From Apophysomyces variabilis (lineage: Eukaryota > Mucoromycota > Mucoromycetes > Mucorales > Mucoraceae), in contig MZZL01000387.1 of NCBI GenBank assembly GCA_002749535.1, positions 327,249 through 391,248 of the forward strand: a DNA stretch of 64,000 nucleotides. The letters are read 5' to 3'. Under the pieces are notes generated by a model. That model was not told the origin of the DNA, did no database searches, and was given only the letters and a program-made list of their open reading frames with translations. A program made the position numbers and the translations under genes. Position 1 is the first letter of the stretch; each line of letters opens with the position of its first letter. Shown in pieces: positions 1 to 11,238 of the stretch.

Positions 1-213
1 TATCTTCCTTCATATTCTCCTGAACTCAACCCAATTGAGCAATTCTGCTCTGTAGCTAAAAGTAAACTTAAGCGTCATAGATTTCTGGAGAAAGAGACTT
101 TATCGACCAGAATCAGCGATGCTTGTAACAGCTTAACGTTGAGCGATTTCTGCAGTTTCGTTTCTCATTCACGTAATTGCTGGGATAAATGTCGTAATAG
201 GGAGAAAATGTGA
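1..213 (+). pseudogene. C-terminal end of a Tc1/mariner-IS630-type DDE transposase
   Basis: An open frame enters from the left edge and stops at TGA 211-213 (70 residues). It opens with YLPSYSPELNPIEQFCSVAK, the block carrying the last acidic catalytic residue (E in NPIEQF) of DDE superfamily endonucleases such as IS630/Tc1/mariner. The DDE core upstream lies outside the window, so it cannot be told whether the whole gene is intact; the visible part has no stop or frameshift. A different, more decayed DDE relic lies at ~10.3 kb. Confidence 0.75.
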
Positions 214-512
214 TGTTGTAAGGCTTCAATAACAGCCAAGAATGTACAAACATGTAAGACATTTATTTACAACGTAAACAATACATAACTAGGTACAGTG
301 TGATATTTTGATATCTAAGCGGCAGTACTAGTGTTTGCATATCGTGTGATATTAGTTAGTTACTAGTTGTCAGGTAAATTCTTTGGTACCCATATTCTCT
401 TAAACTGGAAACTATGGACTATGTCGTGGGCCGATATGGATATCGTAATCTCAACTGGATTGCATAAACACACAAGAATGGTGTTTATATTATGATACGA
501 TTCAGTCCAATA
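214..512. other. AT-rich spacer, no gene seen
   Basis: This is the 3' flank of the transposase fragment, up to the start of the 9-bp repeat array. I see no coding signal and no obvious terminal inverted repeat. Confidence 0.5.
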
Positions 513-629
513 GATGGTACGGATGGTATGGATGGTACGGATGGTATGGATGGTACGGATGGTATGGATGGTACGGATGGTATGGATGGTACGGATGGTA
601 CGGATGGTACGGATGGTACGGATGGTACC
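513..629. repeat. 9-bp tandem array (GGTAYGGAT)n, left copy
   Basis: About 13 head-to-tail copies of a 9-bp unit. In the left part GGTACGGAT and GGTATGGAT alternate, giving an 18-bp higher-order period; the last copies are uniform GGTACGGAT. The array ends directly against the stop codon (630-632, minus strand) of the nuclease-like pseudogene. A shorter array of the same unit in the opposite orientation lies at 1821-1866, so the two bracket that pseudogene as inverted repeats. There are no spacers, so this is not a CRISPR array. Confidence 0.9.
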
Positions 630-1790
630 TCACTTTGCTTTATCGCTTTTCTTATACTTTTGATATTGAACTCTTAGACTTTCACCACTACCATAAGATG
701 TCAACTTTCCCTGCTGAACACCTTCTTGCCAACAGGCATTCCAATTCATTTTACCAATTTTCCTTTTCATGTAGTCTTCGACAAACTTCATTGCCTCACT
801 ACCGGGATTGGCTGGCGTTTCACCTATGTTCTTCTTGCTAGAGCTAGCTATTGGAGGTGGTTGCTCCATAGGCGTTACGCTTTCCGCATTTTCCTCTACA
901 TTGTTCAGCACTGCTTCTTGGTATGTTCTTTTGAGATGTCCCGTGTACTTCAGGCCATCTTCAACATAACGTAGTGTTTTCGATGATTGTGGTATCTCTG
1001 CCTTGAGCCGATCGTATATCTTCTGAAATTGCGCTTCTGTCACTTGACAAACTGTTTTCAGCGCTTCAAGCTTTTCATCTTCTCCTTGTCTTATATGCTC
1101 AAATATGGCTTTCGCAATTTAATATAAAGCTACAATCGTCGGGTCATCCCATCTGTCCAACGTCATGATACACCTCTGTTTGTATGTCAAAAACATGTTT
1201 AATGCCACCAATGGGTCGAGATTGCCATTCTACGTTAGCAAAATGCTCGATAGTACTTTTTGAGACGAGAAAACAGTGCTGAGCCCAGAAATTGCTTGAT
1301 GATTGACGCATAAACGGCTTGTCACAGCAAACCGTGAAGGAGTCCATCAAACGGCATGGTGACAATTTTTCAGTGCAAACAATCAACAAGACGGGGAGGA
1401 CTTTGTACCTGCGGTATACATGGAGACAGTACTGGATTGCACGGTTCATGAAATCTTGATTCACCACTGATTGAATCTCTACCATAACAGGAGGTAAAGT
1501 CCCATTGAGAGCCAGATGAGGCAAGTACAGGATGTCACAACGTGTATTGTCTGGCCATTCCGTCTCAGCAGTTGTATATGTGTTATCGCTCACGTTTAGC
1601 AAAGCTTTTGTAACTAGGTCGACCACAGCCTGGTGCTTAGCAACACCTTTACTAAGTTTGTCACTACCGGGGCGATAAGTATCTGGCAACTTGAAAAGGA
1701 GTAACTCTTCTGGGACTACGTGGACAATTAGATGGACATATTGAATGCCAATGTCGAGTACCTTTTTCCATGTGCCTTGACATTTAATTA
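630..1790 (-). pseudogene. PD-(D/E)XK nuclease-like repetitive ORF, broken
   Basis: Two overlapping minus-strand frames belong to one protein. The first (about 1790 down to 1144) includes LPDTYRPGSDKLSKGVAKHQ and then a PD-(D/E)XK-like core: TRCDILYLP (acidic residue) followed by VMVEIQ (ExQ form of the ExK motif). It continues in another frame from about 1165 (TLDRWDDPTIVALY), hits an in-frame TAA near 1120, then runs IAKAIFEHIRQGEDEKLEAL to TGA at 630. One frameshift plus one stop therefore break it, and no convincing ATG is seen at the 5' end. I associate this family with multicopy hypothetical proteins of Mucoromycota; nuclease function is inferred from the motif spacing only. It lies exactly between inverted arrays of a 9-bp repeat. 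Confidence 0.6.
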
Positions 1791-1820
1791 AGCCTCAGTA
1801 GCTGCTGGTCAGCTGATCTT

Positions 1821-1866
1821 GGTACTGTACCATCCGTACCACCCGTACCACCCGTACCATCCGTAC
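1821..1866. repeat. 9-bp tandem array, right copy, inverted relative to 513-629
   Basis: About four copies of ATCCGTACC/ACCCGTACC, the reverse complement of the unit at 513-629. Together the two arrays form imperfect inverted repeats around the nuclease-like pseudogene. Confidence 0.8.
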
Positions 1867-2401
1867 AAACCCTTGTGCAAATCGACTACTACTGCCATGG
1901 AAAACCCTGCCCTCCATTTGACCCTGCCCTCGGACTCCCACTTCTGAAGTGGCTGGAAGACACTCCCCCTTGACCCGTCTTTATTATGATTATTAAAAAA
2001 AAACAAAAACAAAAAAAAGCCTCAGGATTCTTCTTCTAAAAAGTCATCTCTTTGTTTTCATTTTCATTTTCATATTCTTCCTCTACCCTTCTCCTTCCAT
2101 ATAACTATCTTTTTGCCTTTCCCATCTTCCATTGTGTTGTTTCTCTTTCCCTTTTTCCCTTTTCCCTGTTCCACTGTTCAGGCTTTTTTTAATGGACTGT
2201 TCCTTTACAGACCGGACGAGAGCAATTAGGCTTAAACAAGCGTGTGTTCACCGTCATAAATAAAAAATTAAAAGATTTTCACCGTTACCTCTAAAATATA
2301 GTCACCCATCAATGTGCGCGCATGAAAAATATATCTGCGCGTGGCACAAAAATGGGTTTGCGTGCACCATCAATGGTTCGCGTGCACACCCCTTTTTATT
2401 C
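1867..2401. other. Spacer with A-rich and CT-rich tracts
   Basis: It contains an A-rich run near 1995-2017 and pyrimidine-rich sequence around 2050-2190. No gene seen. The segment next to 2401 is the 3' flank of the GUCD1-like gene. Confidence 0.4.
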
Positions 2402-3397
2402 CTACGCCAAAAGTTTTCTCTTGCACGCTAAATCAAAGGAAAAATCCGGTATGCTGGGATTACATAATAACTTGTACATAGCAGTTCCTATCGGCTGAAA
2501 CCGGAAAGAAATCGGCGTGTCAAAGGCGGACAACAATGCTAATGGATGTTTATATAAAACTATAACCTGCCATAGGACATACCAATCGTGATCTGTTCCT
2601 TCAGCTTTTCTGGCCTTTTCGAAGTCTTCAGAGCTTACTGTACAATAGTCATCGAGCATAGCGGGATCTCGGTAGACAAACACATCTTCAGTCGGATCAT
2701 ATCCTATTAAAGTGATAAAATGTCCTAATGATGTTGTTCAAGCAAAACAATAGCAATAATGGAGCAGTGCTGGTTACCTATATAGTCATAACATTGCATC
2801 TTTGAAAACAACTGACTGCAGACAGTGACAGCACAATTGCGACGCTCCTATTGCTAATGGTTTAGTTTCCCCCAACGTGTCTTTTGCCTGCAAACTTTTA
2901 CTTCGCATGATGGACATTTCAGAAAGCGTGCATTTACCAGCACAATTGCTGTATATTTTTGGCAGTACAGAAAGCGTTTAAAATCGTCCAGTGGCAGCAT
3001 CCTCCAGTTTGAAGTGTACAAGACGATGTCAGCCTCATAAATTTCTGCCATGTATAAAAGAAAAAAGACCCCTTTCTACTCACATCCTTACTATATGTAC
3101 TGATTGGCTTTTTGCAGCAGCAAAAAGCTTGTTCACTCTCTTTTCATCCTCGTCGAAATTATCTTGATAGAATTTAAGATCTTGATGGTCTTTACGACTG
3201 CCAAAGTAGCTCGTATAATAGGTAAAATCTCTGACGTGTTCGCGAAGCATGAAAGCTATATCAATTGTCCAAATGCTCTCGAGGCTGCATTGTCTTGTTA
3301 AGGATTCTAAGCTACAATCTACCCCGCTGCCTCTCAGGACCATGGCAACGCAAGCCAATCCGCAATCCCAGCGTGCATGCTGTTGAAAGGTAAGCAT
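2402..3397 (-). CDS. GUCD1-like protein (Guanylate_cyc_2 family, papain-like C39 fold)
   Basis: Four exons: 3397-3084, 3001-2902, 2847-2778, 2724-2402. The sum is 807 nt (268 aa), with all junctions in frame. The N-terminal FQQHARWDCGLACVAMVLRG is the Cys-containing block typical of the GUCD1/Guanylate_cyc_2 family. Later blocks match too: DIAFMLREH, FDEDEKRVNKLF, YTAIVLVNARFL, GHFITLIGYDP and CTVSSEDFEKARKAEGTD. Human GUCD1 is about 240 aa. Despite the family name, the fold is that of a C39-like cysteine peptidase and no cyclase activity should be assumed. The chosen start (3397) lies just before the conserved block. An upstream ATG at 3512 opens another frame that I could not splice on, so a further 5' exon is possible. 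Introns are 82, 54 and 53 nt. Confidence 0.75.
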
Positions 3398-4600
3398 GTG
3401 AATTCACTAGGATTATGCTTGCCTGTATTATGTGAGGTACGCGGTGATTGCGCATAGTATCATAGTTGACTGTTTCAATGTCGTATTCTTTGCGAGCGGC
3501 AGCGTTTCCCATGATGCCTTATTCACTCCCCTATTGCTCATGTATGGTTTTCTTACACACTGTTTCCCGAAATCAAAGTCGCCCCCACCAACTCTGAAGT
3601 CGCAGGATCACAGATCGGATGTAAAAAAGTTGTCGTACAAAGAGGCTTGGCGGACCCATCGTTATATAGACACTTCAACTTTTTGAACCCTTCTACTCTT
3701 TTTCACCTCCATACATTTTTAAAGGATCAATCTATTTTTTCACAAGGATCGACAGGGCCATGTTGTTGACGACCGTGGCTGCCCTGAATCTATGGACCAT
3801 ATCGTGGATGAGAAAGTGTACGCTCTTCAAACAGTTAGTTTTCATGGGATATTTGCGTAGTATATGTTAAGAGAGCAATCCTGAGTCTGTTGCTACGCAT
3901 ACCTATAAGATAGAGAGAATAGATGCTTGTATGAGAGAAGCGGAATCCAACCGTAGCTATACAACGAACACTGATCAAGATAAAGTCGGATTTTTCAAGC
4001 TGATGTTTGAGATGGTTTTGACTGTATCAGCTAGGCACACATGCTCATTCAGCACAATGGTGGGTGTTACAGTACAAAAAAGATCCTCTCAGTATTCTTA
4101 AAATATTAAAAGCACCACTCATCCGCGTATTCCCAATGAATTTCGCCCAACTATACTTTCTACATTCTTTAGAGGAATTCCACATTTCGTGACTATGCCC
4201 AATCTACTTTTGTTACAGTGGATAAGCTAGTGCTGTTTGGCGTGAATGTCCAGTGTGAATATCCCAACGGCCTGAAAGGCAAGAAGTGCGCTGTTTAATC
4301 GCACAAATACTCTCTTGTAGACATAAAGTCACGGCTGCACTTCTTTGTGCGCAATCCAATCCATGTACTAATGTCTAAGCATTTCTTTTATTTTGCAAAC
4401 AATATTGAATCCTGGATCGTATTCGCTACTTCGTTTCCAATCTTACATAACTAAGCATGTCAATCCCATTCGTTAAGGTAACAGCGACTCTATGAGTTCG
4501 TCCAAGACCTAGATGTCTGGTGTAGAGACACACCTTGCATGATTTAATGTGGCAGGTTGAACGGGATGCAAACGATGAAGACATCACGGATAACAGTTCT
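3398..4600. other. Gene-poor stretch with decayed coding-like remnants
   Basis: Short plus-strand frames (about 3757-3840 and 3945-4100, the latter including KVGFFKLMFEMVLTVSARHT) read like parts of a repeated Mucoromycota ORF family, but stops separate them and I cannot name them. I see nothing else. Confidence 0.3.
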
Positions 4601-5890
4601 ACCCTTGAAGCTGTTGCTGTTGCGGGATTATCAAAGTGATACTGATGCCGAGAATATCATTGATGATGCCTAAACCTACAGAAGCCCCGATGTATGCATC
4701 GACAAGGATTCTGCATAGGTTCTTGACCACTGTTTTACCCGACGCTTTAATCTCGGTACAATTGGGTGAATTTACAAACTGCCGGCTTAGCGTTTTGCTG
4801 CACCGAAGGGCTGCCGCCCTTATGCATATTCTTAGTAGCATTGGCTTCAATCCGTCTGGTTTTTGGCATCTAGCTGGAATTCGCCTGTGCAGAGACTTCC
4901 TGCGGGCGATCCTAGAATACGGTATGGCCATCCAACCAGTGACCAGGAAACAGTTCAAGCTGCTTGGAACAACACAGGGCAATTGTGTGGAAAGCCTGTA
5001 TGGCGAATACGTTCGCTCCGGCTGCTGTTATGTGCCACTTGCCGATGTTCCTTACATGTCCTCCCAGCTTCACATTCTGCAGATAGAGTTCTTTGTTGGC
5101 GCTCAACACCGTCCAACAATAATATTCTCACATTTCCCCTCCCTGCATCACCCGTCACCGCCCCTCTCGCTGATCTAAGCTTAAAGGAAACCCTCTTGAC
5201 GCCAACTGCCCTGCTTTTCCTCGTCAACCGATGCTAAACTGCTTCGCAAACACATGCGCTCCTTCATATATGGTTGTTTTTGGACCGTTTATACCGGATT
5301 GAAAGCGGTGCTACTCAAAGCCTATCGCCCTTACTTAAGGATTGATCCCATCTTGTGGATTCCGATGACCGGGTTCGTCGACGCAGCCGATGCATCCGAT
5401 GGGAACGTGGACGGATGCCTAGTGGCAAAACCTTGCCCTGCAGAAACTGGCCTGCACAAGCCCAGCTTACCGATGACCATCTCGGTTCTCTTCTGAACAA
5501 TGCCTTATCTGTTACTCTTCTACCGATAATACCAGCCATTTCCAGTTTTCTATCCACGCAAACTTCCTCTTTCGTTCGCTATCCGGTCCACCACTTCTCT
5601 CATCCTTTCATATTTAGTTCGGTAATTGATATCCTCTATCATCCAACCCTTTCATCCGCTATCTCCTTGATCTGCTCGATCTCTCCTCCCCAGATTTTCG
5701 CGCGTACGCTGCTTTCCATATGGCATCCGCATTGGAGTCAATTATTCAATCATATCCCTTTCTCGCCTTCCCGCGCCATTGTCACTGCTAGTAGACAGAT
5801 TCATTTCTTGGAGACTGAGCAACATCTCAACAAGTGGGTCATTTATCGTTTGCCTGCCCTCGCAGCTTTAGATGGTAAATTACTATGAAT
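4600..5890 (+). pseudogene. Non-LTR (LINE) retrotransposon reverse-transcriptase relic
   Basis: The frame 4636-5178 includes ILSSIGFNPSGFWHLAGIRL and then FLRAILEYGMAIQPVTRKQF. This resembles the C-terminal thumb segment of LINE reverse transcriptases, where a block like 'FIRPxLEYGLAI' is followed by 'AQN.CLR.IYG' (here TQGNCVESLYG). Upstream sequence (4560-4640) continues in other frames with stops. Downstream frames (5254-5496 and 5355-5888) keep coding-like composition but shift. I do not see the YADD catalytic core, an endonuclease domain or a poly-A tail, so this is an internal or 3' fragment of a dead element. Confidence 0.55.
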
Positions 5891-6554
5891 CTTCTATCCC
5901 TTTCTTCTCACACTTTAATTGTATGCTGCCTTTCCTTTATCTGAATATTAATTTTTGTGTGTATTGATTAATCATGACATGGTGGACAACAAACAGTTTA
6001 TGAGGCGATTGCCAACCTATGAGGTTACCAAGATTGGTCTGTTGTCCTAACAGGTAGCGCAATGGAACAATGTTTAAATGAAGTGATACAGCATTGCTTT
6101 CCTGTGCGCATTTAGGATATTGACGTCCATTTTAAGGAATATGTGTCTGAACCGTGTATGAACAACCCCCTTGCAGATGTGGCCATTTGCTGCCGGGTCC
6201 TCCCAGTTTTGCATCATACCATTTACATAAACAAAGCCAATCCACAATAGTTCTTTGTTTCTTTATCTATGTATTTCCATAACATAACGCAGTATTTACG
6301 ACGGGGTAACTCAATTTGGGTGTATCAAAATCTTACAAAATCCAGCAGCTGCCAGGTTGCAACTATCCCATCCTTTGTTGTCTTTCAGTTTCTGAGTGTT
6401 ACGATCCGAGTAAAATATCCACAATTTCTATATTTAATCCCATTCTATGCTTTATCCATTGAAATATTGTACTTCGTTAGTTAATTGCTGTTATCGAAAC
6501 CTGGTAAAGTGAGCAACGTCGGTTGTTGCTCGTATTCGGTATGGCGCTTCAGGC
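5891..6554. other. Spacer, no gene seen
   Basis: AT-rich sequence without a supported frame. A 71-codon frame at 6269-6484 has no recognisable domain and a composition like the surrounding DNA. Confidence 0.35.
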
Positions 6555-6860
6555 CTAGACTGACAGAGAGGATCTAAACACCATTGTTTTGAACACATGT
6601 TGCATATGCAGTCTTATCATTACCTCGTGCATTAAATTCCTTAGTTGTTCGTTGCTCTCACTCATTTCTTGCAGTCGGTCATTCGTCGCTTTGTGTGCAC
6701 CTTGCAGTTCTTCTAACTTTGTCTTCAATTCGCCTACTTGTACTTCCAAATCTTCTAACGTATCATCAACGCGATTTCTTCTGTTCTTCTCGGAAGAATG
6801 CGATCTATGCAGCAGAGGGGTTACCACAACGGTTACATTCAATGTCACTTTTACCGCCAA
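6555..6860 (-). CDS. Possible small coiled-coil protein
   Basis: A 101-codon frame. From about residue 29 it has heptad-like, charged sequence (VDDTLEDLEVQVGELKTKLE followed by ELQGAHKATNDRLQEMSESN), which fits a coiled coil of about 50 residues; the flanks are uncharged and unremarkable. It may be one exon of a larger gene or a relic of a repeated family. I do not recognise a family and no promoter or splice evidence supports it. Confidence 0.3.
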   Translation of the reverse strand: MAVKVTLNVTVVVTPLLHRSHSSEKNRRNRVDDTLEDLEVQVGELKTKLEELQGAHKATNDRLQEMSESNEQLRNLMHEVMIRLHMQHVFKTMVFRSSLSV

Positions 6861-6875
6861 CTTTCGGCCACGATA

Positions 6876-9800
6876 ATAGACGCAGCAACGCCAAACACAA
6901 AAGCTTCACTAAGGAAATTCGCGCCGCTTTCAATGGCTCTAGAAAAGAAAGAGACAAGGAAATGTGTCACAGTTAATACCTCGTTTAGGCTCACTTCTTG
7001 TTTGCTTTACTTTGCATCGTTCAAAGGCCTGATGATCTCCTTTTTATAACCAAGGAAATTCATTTTTAGCGTCATTTCCAGTTTATGTGACCTCTTGGTA
7101 ACATTCGTACAATAAGGATTAGGATGTGATTCGAGTAGTGGAATTATAGGTACCTGTGCCACCCCAATACAGAAGCGTCTAAACGTAGGATGGTCCTTCG
7201 CTTGCAGTTTGATAGAAGTAGCTACCGGTTTCGCAAGCGTTCTTTCATTATAATGTCAGTTCTCTTGTATAACAGGTGAACTGATGCAATGCTCCTGACC
7301 GTATTAAAAGAGAACCAAGTTTAACTGTACTCATAATGTGCAAAGAAAAGGTCTCACAACCTGGTTTTTGGCGCATTTGCAATTGTCCGCGGTCCTGTGG
7401 ACTGCCCTTGTCGTAAATTACCGGATTTGTAGTTTTGTTCCTATTTAGCAATATTTCGCGTTAATGCATATAGATTCTAGCACTATCATTTCGCGACCAC
7501 AAATTTTAGTTTAGAGCAGGGATGTGCTAGGCATAGGATTGAAAGGTAGAAAGGCGATACATGTTAGACACACAAAACAGCTGACAAAGAAGAAAAACAA
7601 CAGGAAGGAAATAGAGTGGGAAAGGCAAACTCGAACTAGCCGACAGCTTTCAGGGAGAAGAGTGATATGGTGATAGAAAGCTATTGAAACAGGTTGAAAG
7701 GGATCGATTCAAGTATAAAGGTGCGATAAACGTGTATTGTGTAACGGTTTGGTAAGAATGGCTGAAGTACGTACCATATACAGAACTAGTTATCTTTATC
7801 CTTCTTGCTATCTCCCTTGTACAGGGGAAATTTAGTTCTATTTAATTGACTCTGACCGCCGCGGCCATCTAATCATATCCGTTTCCTACCCAGTCAGAAA
7901 GAAAGAAAAGGAATGAAAAGAATCCTGACATGGCAGCAAGGAAGCAAAGAAGAAAGTATGAAGAAATGGGTAGGAGTGGTTATTGCAATGACAGCAATAT
8001 ATATCAATGGCATACTTCGCCCGCTGAGGCCATTGTTTTGGAAGTGTGTGTAGGCCCTGCTGATAGGGCTAATATTGAAAGCTAGAACCTCCAATGTAAC
8101 CGAGCTAGCAGAAACGATACCACTGATGGATTAAAGATAATTCCAAGTGGACATAAACTATATATCATTGGTTTGAAGCAAATAAATTTTGAGTATATAG
8201 CAAAGATATAAAGGAATTAAACTTGGAGACAAGGAAGGAATGTGCTTATCATGCTTATTAGCGTTCTTTTTTGCAGACCACTTAAGATGTCTGTAGACCA
8301 ACAGTGTTATCTCAGCATAACCTACCGATTGAACGAAAATTTTCGCTTCTAAGCAAGCTGAATGTAATGACCCGGTTATAAAGGAACTGTAATTGGATAC
8401 GATGGACGGCCGCGCGAAGTAGAAACCACCAGGCTGAACACGTTTCTAGTATTTAGGTATAGCACTCTTTCAGAAAAACTTTTCAATCTAATTGCCTCGT
8501 ACAAGACTTGAGCAATCTTTACATGTAAAAGTAGTATTCCCAAGCATATATAGTATTTCAAATTTCATCAACTAAACAACAATATCTGAAACGCACACAT
8601 TACAAGCTGCTTCGCGCCATTGCAAGTTCTTTTATGGTCCCTACTGACAGATCGAATGTTTCTTAAGGTAAAAAACATTGCGCCTAAGCCATCCGTCATT
8701 GTTCCTTTCTAACCACCTATTAATACTGTTTATTGAACAATTTTTTACCCTACTCTAAATAATTTTTGCGTCCATGCAAGGATCAAACTTTGCGCTAAAA
8801 GGGATATAAATATGCGTCATTAGTAAATGGATTATGCGGAAAATATATTTTGCTTACCTCAACTTGGTCCTCCAGTGGACACAAAATTCATTCGAGCAGC
8901 GTAAAAGAATGTTCATGGTTAGTAAATGGAAGGATAGCTTGACATCTTTTTTACTTACCCTGAAGGGTACTCCCGTGGCGACGGGGACCTACGCCGCACC
9001 TTGGCCAGGTGGGTCGTGGTGGAAGAAAAAATATGATGTCGTAGAATTGGCCATGTTAGATGTAGCACTGCAGAGGACTTGAGGCGGTACAGCGTATGGC
9101 GGGCCTTATAGTAAGGCACAACAAAGAATAAACTTAGTTTTGTAAGTATACACATTAAAAAGTACTTACTTCTACAAAAGTAGGGAGCACTGAAAAGCCA
9201 GTGACGGTTCAGAACAGAAGTCGTGCAGGCTAAATAGATAAACAATAAATATAAGTACGTTGATATATGGTATCTTAGCTTTCTTTTACCGAAAGAAGAT
9301 AGAAAAAACTTAAAACCGAGAAAAGATTAAGACTATATCGATAGAAAGCCAAAGAGTACGAAGAGTACAGATCAGAGAGAGGATAGCTGAAAAAAAAAAT
9401 AGAGGTTTTCCTTTAAATACTGTTTTCGTTGGATCTAGCTATATCATAATAGGAAACAATTAATGGGATTAGACTATAGTTTGTAACAAATATTCTCATG
9501 CATCTGACAATGAGCTAAAAGCTAGAAGCAAGCCAGAATATCAGAAGAGAGGAAACTAAGAGGACAGTTACTGAACTAACAACAACCTGAACTCTGCTCT
9601 TTAAGATAGAACCTTACCAGAAGATATGGATCTCTTTAGGATTAGAGCAATAATTGGTTGTCAAGCATTTCGGATCTAAAATAAGACATAAAGTCCCCTT
9701 GTTTGTTTATCAATAACAAATCTAGTATATAATAAGGAAAACAAAGAACAGAAATGCATTAAAAAATTGTGTACGCCATATAACCTTCAGACCTCTCTAA

Positions 9801-10300
9801 AAGCTTTATACAAGAGATTAATGGAAAGGAGATCTAATAGATAAATAAAAATCATCTGAAATAAGGTTGAAATTTTGGACAGGATTATTGCTTCATGTTA
9901 ATTATAACTCTTACACAAACGATATTGACAAGGAATGGATTCTGTCAAGGGATAAAAATATTACTTTTCTTTGTCATATGCATAGAAGATCAATGGTTAC
10001 CAAAGGTATAATATATGCATATTATCAATATAACGAGCGTTGATGGAATATTTTGATAACATGTGTTCCACCAATAGTTACTTTTTCCATTAACAATGAG
10101 TTTCGTTATCTTGGAATACCGACTACTGCACCTTTTTTCTAAATCAGAGCTCTGTTTTGGGTATTTTGGGCAGTTCACTTGACACTGCATTGGTTATGTC
10201 ATTGGAGAGGGAACTAATCATAGTTGTCTGTATTGCAAATACAGGAATGTGGTTGACGTCAAAAGAAGAAAGTAGACGAAGAAGAGGAGAAAAGAACTGG
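6876..10300. other. Long AT-rich, gene-poor region
   Basis: About 3.4 kb without a supported gene. Frames here are short (under 100 codons), overlap on both strands and have no recognisable domains. 9240-10000 is particularly A/T-rich. It may be decayed transposon DNA, given the DDE relic at its right end. Confidence 0.4.
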
Positions 10301-10333
10301 GTCATCAAAATGGATTCACATGGAAACATTTAA

Positions 10334-10759
10334 GTGGTACTGGGGAAAAGGGCAGGCTTTCAGTGTATGTCAAACCATGTTGTGTACGAACCTCTGCCTG
10401 CCAAGAAACTTTGTCTATCAGGCAATCACAAAAGATTGGATTGCCACGGAATGAACGGTTATTATCTTGTCATGGATAATGCGCCCATCCATACACCAGT
10501 CAAGGTTAAGCAGTTGGTCGAAGAAAGAGGATACAAATGTCTCTATATTCCTCTCTACTCCGCCTTTCTTAGCCCAATAGAAGAGTTTTGGGCCAAAGTG
10601 AAGGCTGTAGTAAGAAGGGAGCCCTTACGAGTTGACAATAACGTTCAAGAACGTATTGTTCAAGAAGCGCGAAAAGTAAGCGCCTAGACTGGCAAGGATG
10701 AATCAGACACTCTGAGAGCTTTTTCGTTAGATGCAAAACATAGAGAACCACTTCTTTAA
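10334..10759 (+). pseudogene. DDE transposase relic (Tc1/mariner-IS630 type)
   Basis: The frame 10334-10687 contains NGYYLVMDNAPIHTPVKVKQ (second acidic residue, in MDNAPIH) and YIPLYSAFLSPIEEFWAKVK (third, in PIEEFW), the conserved C-terminal half of Tc1/mariner-like DDE endonucleases. A TAG at 10685-10687 interrupts it; the same frame then continues with TGKDESDTLRAFSLDAKHRE to TAA near 10759. The first Asp and the DNA-binding region are not recognisable upstream, so the copy is both truncated and stopped. It differs from the fragment at 1-213, so two DDE families are present. Confidence 0.75.
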
Positions 10760-11238
10760 ATAAACTTGTCTTGCTGTGGTTTGAAATAAACTATCTCAGT
10801 AAATAGTGAACATGGACACGACTGTACGCGAAGAAGAGTAGTCTGACCGCATATATTTTATCCAGTCATGCAAAAATATTCTTTGGATAACGCAAAAGCT
10901 TGAATCCTAGTCCGCAAATAAAAAAAAGAAACGCGCAGACACATAGGTAAAACACCGTAAATATGCTCTTGTTACCTGTATCCTTTTGTTCCTTCTGGGA
11001 TGGAATATGACAGTAGGACTTATCCCAGCTTGAGGACTCTCACACTGAGCAAAGCCTATTGCTCATTGGTGGAAATTCAATGTCCATCACGTTTTGATTG
11101 GCAAAAACAATTGCTTTTCGAAGAAAGAAATGACTTTAAAGTGGGGACCACAGCCCTTTCGCAATTTTTTCTTTCTCTTTTTTGCTCAAATCCCCTCTTT
11201 CTTCTGTTCCCTTTTTTACTGATCTTTCGCTTTGAAAA
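10760..11238. other. 5' flank of the SR-protein gene
   Basis: No gene seen. A CT-rich stretch at 11160-11230 directly precedes the start codon at 11239, as is common in fungal promoters. Confidence 0.35.

Noticed and set aside
513..629. CRISPR-like array
   Set aside because: Units are directly adjacent with no spacers, and the genome is eukaryotic.
492..677. A 61-codon frame encoding GTDGMDG repeats
   Set aside because: It is only the translation of the 9-bp tandem array; no coding signal outside the repeat.
3312..3512. Upstream exon of the GUCD1-like gene starting MGNAAARKEY
   Set aside because: The frame passes into the conserved block out of phase, and I found no GT-AG pair that joins it without a stop; left as a possibility only.
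4000..4110. Possible part of a repeated Mucoromycota ORF (DKVGFFKLMFEMVLTVSARH)
   Set aside because: Too short and isolated by stops to assign to a family with confidence.
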